From: an uncultured Clostridia bacterium
GTDB lineage: Bacteria; Bacillota; Clostridia; TANB77; CAG-508
Reading direction: 5' to 3'
NCBI GenBank assembly: GCA_934133175.1
Contig: CAKPAX010000018.1
Coordinates: forward strand, 1-31,513
DNA length: 31,513 bases
Shown here: positions 25,729-31,513 of the stretch, piece after piece
Position numbering within the stretch: position 1 is the first letter of the stretch
How the letters are laid out: each line of letters begins with the position of its first letter
Program-made: the position numbers and the translations under genes
The notes under the pieces: model-generated
What the model was told of the DNA's origin: nothing
Databases searched by the model: none
Seen by the model: the letters and a program-made list of their open reading frames with translations, nothing else

Positions 25729-28095
25729 ATGAAATTAAGTACAAATTTTGTAAAAGATTATATAGATATAGATGTTGATGTAAAAACATTAGCAGAAGAT
25801 ATGACAAGAGTTGGAAATGAATATGATTCTGCTGAAAAACTTATAAATGCAACTAAATTAGTAATTGGTCAAATAAAAGAATGTGTTGATCATCCAGATT
25901 CTGACCATCTACATTTATGCAAAGTAGATATAGGAGATAAAATATTAAATATAGTATGTGGGGCTCCAAATGCAAGAACTGGTATAAAAGTAATTGTTGC
26001 ACAAGATGGAGCAGAACTTCCAGGGGGGACTATAAGAAAAGGCAAAATAAGAGGTCAAGATTCAGAAGGTATGATGTGTTCAATTGCTGAACTTGGACTA
26101 GAAAATAAATTTTTAACTACAGCAGATAAAGAAGGAATTGCAGAATTAGGAGAAGATGCAGTTGTTGGAGAAGATCCTATCAAATATTTAGGATTAGATG
26201 ATGAGGTTATAGATTTTGAGTTAACAGCAAATAGAGGTGACTTATTGAGCATATTAGGAATGGCACAAGAAATTGGAGCAATTTATGATAAAGTTCCAAA
26301 AAATATAGAAATAGGATACAAAGAAAATGGAGAAGATATAAACAAAAAATTTACAGTAGATGTTCAAACTGAAAATTGTAGTTTATTCTTAGCTAAAAAA
26401 GTGGAAAATGTAACAATAAAAGAAAGTCCTAAATTTATAAAAAATAGATTAATAGCATCAGGAATAAGACCTATAAATAATGTTGTAGATATAAGTAACT
26501 ATGTTATGTTAGAAGTTGGTCAACCATTACATTTTTATGATGCAGATAGACTAGGTGATAAAATAATTGTAAGAATGGCAAATGACAATGAAAAATTAAC
26601 AACATTAGATAATATCGAAAGAGAATTAGACAAACAAGATATAGTAATTGCAACAGATAAAGAATCAATTGGTTTAGCTGGTGTTATGGGAGGATTAACA
26701 ACAGAAGTAGAAGAAACAACAAAAAATGTAATAATAGAATCAGCAATATTTGATTCTGTAAAAGTAAGAAAAACATCTAAAAAGGTTGTAAGAAGTGAAG
26801 CAAGCAATAGATTTGAAAAGGGATTAGATCCTAAAAGAACATATTTGGCAATGGAAAGAGCATGTACACTTTTAGAAAAATATGCAGATGCTACTATTGT
26901 TACAGGAAAAGTTGTATATGACAAAACAAATGTAACAGACAAAGAAATTGAAATTGAATACAAAAATATAAATGATGTTTTAGGAACAGAAATACCAAAA
27001 GAAGAGATTTTAAACGTATTTAGAAAATTAGGATTTACATACACAGAAAAAGAAAAAGGTGTAATTGTAGATGTTCCAAGTAGAAGATTAGATATATCTA
27101 TAAAAGAAGATTTAATAGAAGAAGTAAGTCGTATATATGGAGTTGACAACATAGAAGGAAAACTTCCTGTTGTAAATATGAAACAAGGAAGTTATAACAA
27201 ACAAATGCGTGAATTAAGAAATAAAATGATAGCATTAGGATTAAACGAAACATTATCTTATATTTTAATAAATGATAGTGATGTAAAAAAATACACAACA
27301 GATAGTTTTGAAGAATTGAAATTATTAGATCCTATAACAGAAGAAAGAAATACATTAAGATATAGTATGATACCATCATTATACAAAATATATGAATATA
27401 ATAAAGCTAGATATCAAAAAGATATATCAATTTTTGAAATAGGAAAAGGATTCTATAAAAAAGAAGATATATATGGAGAAGATACAAAATTATGTGTATT
27501 AGCAACAGGAGAATACTATTTAGGACTAAATAATAAAAAGAATGTAGATTTTTATATTGTAAAAGGAATTGCAGAAGAAGTATTAAATTATTTAGGGTAT
27601 GAAGGAAGATATTCTTTTGAAAGGAATGCAGAAATACCACAAGAAATGCACCCAGGTCAAACTGCATATATAAATGTAAATGGTACAATTGTTGGAATAA
27701 TGGGAAAAATACATCCAACAATTACAAGTGATGATGTATTTGTATTAGAAATAAATTTAGATAAATTATTTGAAAAAAAAGTTGGAAAAATGAAATACAA
27801 AGAAATCTCTAAATTCCCAGGAGTTAAAAAAGATATTGCATTCATGGTAGATAAAGAATTACCATCTAAAGAAATAGAAAAGGCAATAAAAAACGGAGGA
27901 GGATCATTACTAACAGATATAGAAGTATTTGATGTTTATACAGGAATAAATATAGACAAAGATAAAAAATCAATAGCATATTCATTAAGTTTTGAAGATC
28001 CAAAGAAAACATTAACAGATGAGGAAATAAATGCTGTAATGGAAAAAATAATACAAACAGTTAGCAAAAAATGTAATGCAGAATTAAGAAAATAA
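25729..28095 (+). CDS. pheT: Phenylalanine--tRNA ligase beta subunit
   Basis: 788 residues, full length. Domain order: EMAP-like tRNA-binding domain (about 40-150, with HPDSDHLHLCKVD), B3/B4 editing region (about 205-375, with SNRFEKGLDP), B5 domain (about 395-470), the inactive synthetase-like core, and a C-terminal FDX-ACB anticodon-binding domain (about 695-788, from KEISKFPGVKKDIAFMVD). It forms the alpha2-beta2 enzyme with PheS. AGAAAGGA lies upstream of the ATG. A terminator follows at 28101. Confidence 0.98.
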   Translation: MKLSTNFVKDYIDIDVDVKTLAEDMTRVGNEYDSAEKLINATKLVIGQIKECVDHPDSDHLHLCKVDIGDKILNIVCGAPNARTGIKVIVAQDGAELPGGTIRKGKIRGQDSEGMMCSIAELGLENKFLTTADKEGIAELGEDAVVGEDPIKYLGLDDEVIDFELTANRGDLLSILGMAQEIGAIYDKVPKNIEIGYKENGEDINKKFTVDVQTENCSLFLAKKVENVTIKESPKFIKNRLIASGIRPINNVVDISNYVMLEVGQPLHFYDADRLGDKIIVRMANDNEKLTTLDNIERELDKQDIVIATDKESIGLAGVMGGLTTEVEETTKNVIIESAIFDSVKVRKTSKKVVRSEASNRFEKGLDPKRTYLAMERACTLLEKYADATIVTGKVVYDKTNVTDKEIEIEYKNINDVLGTEIPKEEILNVFRKLGFTYTEKEKGVIVDVPSRRLDISIKEDLIEEVSRIYGVDNIEGKLPVVNMKQGSYNKQMRELRNKMIALGLNETLSYILINDSDVKKYTTDSFEELKLLDPITEERNTLRYSMIPSLYKIYEYNKARYQKDISIFEIGKGFYKKEDIYGEDTKLCVLATGEYYLGLNNKKNVDFYIVKGIAEEVLNYLGYEGRYSFERNAEIPQEMHPGQTAYINVNGTIVGIMGKIHPTITSDDVFVLEINLDKLFEKKVGKMKYKEISKFPGVKKDIAFMVDKELPSKEIEKAIKNGGGSLLTDIEVFDVYTGINIDKDKKSIAYSLSFEDPKKTLTDEEINAVMEKIIQTVSKKCNAELRK

Positions 28096-28100
28096 AATGT

Positions 28101-28130
28101 AAAAGAACACTTTAAATTAAGTGTTCTTTT
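28101..28130. terminator. Bidirectional terminator between convergent genes
   Basis: AAAAGAACACTT (28101-28112) pairs with AAGTGTTCTTTT (28119-28130). T-rich tracts occur on both strands, so it can end both pheT and the convergent gene, whose stop codon lies inside the hairpin. Confidence 0.85.
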
Positions 28131-28662
28131 CAACTATTCCATAAGAATTTGTTACAGGATCTTTAAACAATCCAATTTTAACAGGAAAATATGTAAATAA
28201 TATAAAGCATAATAATAAAATTAATAGAAGTATAGCAGACAGGATTGTATTACATTTAGAATTATTATTAATAGTTTTAAATGTAATAAATTCGCCAATC
28301 AATACAGCTATAAAGAAGCTAAGTATATCTAAAAAAGCAAAATTTGTTCCAATTATTCCTGTGTATGTATAAAAGAAAACAACTATAAATGATATTGATG
28401 CAACAATTGATAATAATCTGCTACAAATATAATTTGGATAGCTTTTTCTAATAAAAAATAAGTCTATAATTGCTGTTAAGAGCATTGGAAAAAATACTAA
28501 TTTTAAATGTTCCCAAGTACTTTCATTAACACTACTAAATGCTCCAACAATTAGATTGTTATTTGACCACTCAAATGTAAAATGAAGTAAAGTACCTAAA
28601 ACAAATTCAATTAAAGTATTAATAATAAAAATCTCTAGTAAAAACTTGTTATCCTTTTTCAT
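28117..28662 (-). CDS. DUF6512-like integral membrane protein
   Basis: 181 residues with about five membrane helices. The segment LGTLLHFTFEWSNNN followed by VGAFSSVNESTWEHLKL is characteristic of a small clostridial membrane family of unknown function (DUF6512, from memory). The ribosome site is AAAGGGGG five bases before ATG on the minus strand. It is the only minus-strand gene in the window and lies convergent to pheT, divergent from prs. No function can be given. Confidence 0.78.
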   Translation of the reverse strand: MKKDNKFLLEIFIINTLIEFVLGTLLHFTFEWSNNNLIVGAFSSVNESTWEHLKLVFFPMLLTAIIDLFFIRKSYPNYICSRLLSIVASISFIVVFFYTYTGIIGTNFAFLDILSFFIAVLIGEFITFKTINNNSKCNTILSAILLLILLLCFILFTYFPVKIGLFKDPVTNSYGIVEKNT

Positions 28663-28717
28663 AAAAACCCCCTTTAATATTTATATATGTAAAATAAAAA
28701 ATTAAATGAGTTATTTA

Positions 28718-28746
28718 TTGAAAAATAAATTTTTTTATGATTAAAT
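28718..28746 (+). promoter_or_regulatory. Candidate sigma-A promoter for prs
   Basis: TTGAAA (28718-28723), 17 bases and TTAAAT (28741-28746), preceded by TGA like two other promoters in the window. It lies 44 bases before the start codon. Confidence 0.5.
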
Positions 28747-28789
28747 TAAAATTGATATAACAAAAAATAAAGTATATGAGGAGGAAAAT

Positions 28790-29737
28790 ATGAAAAATAT
28801 TAAAATATTTGCTTGTAACTCTGCAGAAGAATTTACAAAAGAAATATGTGATTATTTAGGACTAGAAATGGGACAAATTAAGTTTATGAAATTTAAAAAT
28901 GATAATACATTTGTACAAGTTTTAGAAACAGTAAGAGATCAAGATGTATATTTAATTCAAACTATAAAACCACCAGTAAATGAAAGAATAATGGAATTGT
29001 TAATTGCGATAGATGCATTGAAAAGAGCATCAGCCGCTAGAATAAATGTAGTATTACCATATTTTCCTTATTCTAGATCAGACAAAAAAGATCAACCAAG
29101 AGTTCCAATTACAGCTAAATTAATGGCTTCATTAATAGAAACAGCGGGAGCAACAAGAGTTATAACTTGTGATTTACACAATCCAGCAATACAAGCATAT
29201 TTTAATAATATAAACTGTGACAGATTAAGTGCTCAAAATTTATTGCAAGAATATGTTAAGGAAAAAAATTTAGAAGATATGGTAGTAGTTGCAACAGATG
29301 CAGGAAGTTCAAAAAAAGCTTATAAATATTCTGAATATTTACAATGTCCTTTAGCATTAATAGACAAAAGAAGAGATGGAAACAATGATCAAGCTATAGC
29401 AAGTAATGTTATAGGAAATGTTACTGGAAAAAGTGCAGTTATATTTGATGATGAAATAGATACAGCAGGTTCTATAATGGAAACAGTAAAAGTGTTAGAA
29501 AAAAATGGTGCAAAGCAAATTTTTGTTGGAGCAACTCATGGAATACTTTCAGGACCTGCAATAGATAGAATAAAAGAGTCAAATGTTACAGAAGTTATTT
29601 TAAGTAATACAGTTCCAATAACTGATGAAAAGAAAATAGATAAAATAACAGTTTTATCTATTGCACCATTATTCGCAGAAACAATAAAAAGATTAAACGA
29701 AGGAAAGCCATTAGGAGAATTGTTAAAAAATAAATAG
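28790..29737 (+). CDS. prs: Ribose-phosphate diphosphokinase (PRPP synthetase)
   Basis: 315 residues. It makes PRPP from ribose-5-phosphate and ATP, for nucleotide, His and Trp synthesis. Seen: the flexible ATP-site segment YFPYSRSDKKDQPR, TCDLHNPAIQAYF (family DLHxxQIQGFF), VVATDAGSSKKA (family VSPDxGGxxRA, here altered), and the PRPP-binding loop IFDDEIDTAGSI. Length is standard. The altered ATP/ribose motifs mark a divergent subgroup; a paralogue with the classical motifs may exist elsewhere. GAGGAGG lies at 28779-28785. GIY-YIG follows 18 bases after. Confidence 0.9.
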   Translation: MKNIKIFACNSAEEFTKEICDYLGLEMGQIKFMKFKNDNTFVQVLETVRDQDVYLIQTIKPPVNERIMELLIAIDALKRASAARINVVLPYFPYSRSDKKDQPRVPITAKLMASLIETAGATRVITCDLHNPAIQAYFNNINCDRLSAQNLLQEYVKEKNLEDMVVVATDAGSSKKAYKYSEYLQCPLALIDKRRDGNNDQAIASNVIGNVTGKSAVIFDDEIDTAGSIMETVKVLEKNGAKQIFVGATHGILSGPAIDRIKESNVTEVILSNTVPITDEKKIDKITVLSIAPLFAETIKRLNEGKPLGELLKNK

Positions 29738-29755
29738 TACTTAGAGGAGAGAAAA

Positions 29756-30088
29756 ATGTATTATACATATATGTTAAGATGTGTTGATAATTCTTTATAT
29801 ACTGGAATAACCACAGATTTAGAAAGAAGAATGGAAGAACATTTTAGTAAAAGTGATAAATGTGCTAAATATACTTTTAGGCACAGTGCTAAAAAACTAG
29901 AAGCGGTATGGAAAAGTGAAGATAGAGCACTAGCATCAAAATTAGAGTATAATATAAAAAAACTAACTAAAGATAAAAAAGAAGAAATATTAATGGATAA
30001 TTCCAAGATGGAAAAATATTTATCTAAAAAAATTGATTGCAAATTATATGAAAGAATAAAGTTGCCAAAGTTGTCAATGTGGACGTAG
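29756..30088 (+). CDS. GIY-YIG nuclease-superfamily protein (YhbQ/UPF0213-like)
   Basis: 110 residues, a bare GIY-YIG domain. YYTYMLRC and SLYTGITTDLERRMEEH are the two halves of the GIY-YIG core, with the conserved Arg (ERR) and a likely catalytic Glu near 63-65 or 77-78 (LEYNIKKL region). Free-standing members of this family are suspected DNA-processing enzymes, but their role is unsettled. AGAGGAG lies 8 bases upstream. Probably co-transcribed with prs. A perfect 8-bp hairpin (30070-30077 with 30092-30099) overlaps the stop codon but has no T run. Confidence 0.9.
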   Translation: MYYTYMLRCVDNSLYTGITTDLERRMEEHFSKSDKCAKYTFRHSAKKLEAVWKSEDRALASKLEYNIKKLTKDKKEEILMDNSKMEKYLSKKIDCKLYERIKLPKLSMWT

Positions 30089-30162
30089 TTTTTGACAACC
30101 AAGAATTTGATAACATAAATATCAAAAATAAAATGATTATAAAAAATTAAAATAATAAAATT

Positions 30163-30212
30163 AAATGTCGAAATTTGTAATTTAAAAGTGATTGCAAATT
30201 TCGGCATTTTAA
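30163..30212 (+). terminator. Rho-independent terminator after the GIY-YIG gene
   Basis: AAATGTCGAAATTTG (30163-30177) pairs with CAAATTTCGGCATTT (30195-30209), one wobble pair, 17-base loop, then T-rich sequence. In the rest of 30089-30472 (about 380 bases) I see only A+T-rich DNA and an orphan GGAGGTGAGG at 30358-30367. Confidence 0.75.
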
Positions 30213-30472
30213 TTTATCATAAATTTATAGTGGTATAAAATTTAAGTATACTGTTAGTTTAAATCAAAATAATTTAATTCAAAGGCAAATTAGCCAAAAA
30301 TCATTAATTTTTAATCTATAAAAATCAAAAGCAAGATTATACAAAAATAAATAAATTGGAGGTGAGGAAGTTAATAAAAAAAGTAGAAAATTTATAGCAC
30401 TAAATATATACATAAAATTTTACCTAAGTGTTGAAAAATGAAAAAGCTTTTGGTAAAATAGAAAGGAATTAG

Positions 30473-31394
30473 ATGATAAATAAAATAAGACCAGAGAAGA
30501 GATTGCCATTAACAAATGACTATATATTTAAGAAAGTATTTGCAAAATCAGGAAATGAAGAGATACTAAAAGATTTATTAGAAAGTGTATTAGAAATAAA
30601 AATACAAAAAGTAGAGGTAAAAAATCCAGAATTACCAAAGGATATATTAGACAAAAAAGCAGGAATACTAGGTATAAAAGTAGAAATAAATGAAAATCAA
30701 ATATGTGATGTAGAATTACAAGTAGCTAATCAAAAAAATATAGAACATAGAAGTGTATACTATATGGGAAAGCTAGTAGCTGAACAACTAAATAAAAGAG
30801 AAGAATATAGTAAATTAAAGAAAACGATAGTAATAAATTTATTAAATTTTAATTATTATAAAAGAAATAGTTATCATCAAATAGCACATATGAAATTTGA
30901 GAAAACAAAAGAAAAAGAATATGTAGATTTAGGATATACAGAAGAAGACCAAATAGCAACAGAAGATATAGAAATGCATTTTATAGAGATGCCAAAATTA
31001 AAAAAGAAAAAAGGGGAAAAACAAACAAAACTAGAGCAATGGCTATGGTTACTCATAGGGGAGGAGGAAAAAAATAGAAATGGCTAGTAAAGAGAATAAA
31101 GAAATAAAAAAGGCGTTAGAGATATTAGATGAAATGAGTATGGATGAAAAAGAATGGGAAGAATATCAATCAAGATTTATGGCAGAATTAGATTATAATA
31201 GTGGAATAGCAACAGCAAGAGCAGATGGAGAAAAGGCTGGATTAGAAAAAGGATTAAAAGAAGGAATACAAGAAAATAAAATTGAAATAGCTAAAAAATT
31301 AATAAAGATGGATATGGACTTAAAACAAATAAAAGAAATAACAGGGTTAAGTATAGAGGAGTTAGAAAATATAAAAAGCGATATTGACAAATAG
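30473..31394 (+). pseudogene. Rpn-family recombination-promoting nuclease-like protein, split by a frameshift
   Basis: The first frame (30473-31087, 204 residues) carries the Rpn/PD-(D/E)XK transposase-like domain: LPLTNDYIFKKVFAKSGNEEIL, then IKVEINENQICDVELQV with Glu81 and Gln83 of the ExQ motif, and QWLWLLIGEEEK. The Asp that usually precedes the strand (LDI/LDV) is Gly67. The second frame (from about 31069; ATG at 31080) continues with KIEMASKENKEIKKALE and a helical, Gly/Glu-rich C-terminus to 31394. The two halves join perfectly if the A7 run at 31068-31074 is read as A6. Rpn proteins are usually one chain of about 280-310 residues, which the fusion matches. Either a slippage error or a true knock-out. 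Confidence 0.85.
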
Positions 31395-31445
31395 TATTGA
31401 AAATAATATACTTATTAATATAAAAACCAAAGAGGAGTAATAAAA

Positions 31446-31513
<68 letters not shown>

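Noticed and set aside
22177..30172. TGTCGAA (exact Spo0A box) at 22177-22183 and 30166-30172
   Set aside because: Both lie inside the arms of transcription terminators and not near a promoter, so the match is best explained by chance within hairpin sequence.
30356..30397. Short peptide after the strong GGAGGTGAGG site (GTG at 30362, about 11 codons)
   Set aside because: Too short, with no homology I can recognise and no support beyond the ribosome-site-like sequence; left as an orphan motif.
30431..30459. TTGAAA-17-TAAAAT as promoter of the Rpn-like gene
   Set aside because: Transcription would begin only a few bases before the ATG and cut off the ribosome-binding site.

Overview
The window is about 73% A+T and uses the standard bacterial code: TAA, TAG and TGA all act as stops (birA, accC and accA end in TGA). 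Shine-Dalgarno sites are strong, promoters are sigma-A-like, and there is a T-box upstream of pheST. Together these point to a low-GC Firmicute of the class Clostridia, plausibly an uncultured gut lineage; the genus cannot be read from the sequence. The left edge falls inside a 23S rRNA gene and the right edge in an (AC)n tract. Both are common places for draft assemblies to break, so this may be a whole contig.

Layout. 1-434: 3' tip of 23S rRNA, a promoter-like site, 5S rRNA, tRNA-Asn and a terminator. 565-4466: a cytoplasmic GH2 glycosidase, a MATE-like membrane protein and a membrane-anchored protein of unknown function. 4506-7340: a redox/electrophile-stress operon behind a promoter of MerR type (19-bp spacer, 20-bp palindrome), with a CMD-cupin protein, a flavin-reductase-like protein, a membrane-anchored flavodoxin and a decayed aldo/keto reductase. 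7341-10542: a decay zone with a consensus promoter and possible structured RNA, remnants of iscU-like and mnmA genes, a pilin-like/helical-toroid fusion gene, and the C-terminal remnant of a second MATE transporter. 10568-20558: a long type II fatty-acid synthesis operon (acyl-adenylating enzyme, birA, fabD, fabG, fabF, accB, fabZ, accC, accD, accA, fabI). 20572-24308: a CmpB-like membrane protein, a metallophosphoesterase, and a secreted VWA protein that ends right after an LPKTG-like motif. 24331-28130: Phe T-box, pheS and pheT. 28101-30209: a convergent membrane protein of DUF6512 type, a PRPP synthetase and a GIY-YIG protein. 30473-31513: an Rpn/PD-(D/E)XK nuclease-like gene split by a frameshift, then an (AC)n-containing open reading frame cut by the window end.

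How the genes work together. The fatty-acid operon covers carboxylation of acetyl-CoA (AccABCD, with BirA to biotinylate AccB), malonyl transfer to ACP (FabD) and the whole elongation cycle (FabF, FabG, FabZ, FabI). fabH, acpP and a local regulator are not in the window, and an acyl-adenylating enzyme leads the operon. fabG carries a one-base frameshift as written. The redox operon looks like a MerR-controlled response to aldehydes, quinones or similar electrophiles whose regulator lies elsewhere.

Most notable points: the pilin/toroid fusion, the candidate pseudoknotted RNA in the decay zone, the MerR-type operator without its regulator, the unusual make-up of the fatty-acid operon with its palindromic operator, the truncated cell-wall sorting signal, and three gene-breaking lesions (fabG, rpn, aldo/keto reductase) that may be real or assembly errors.
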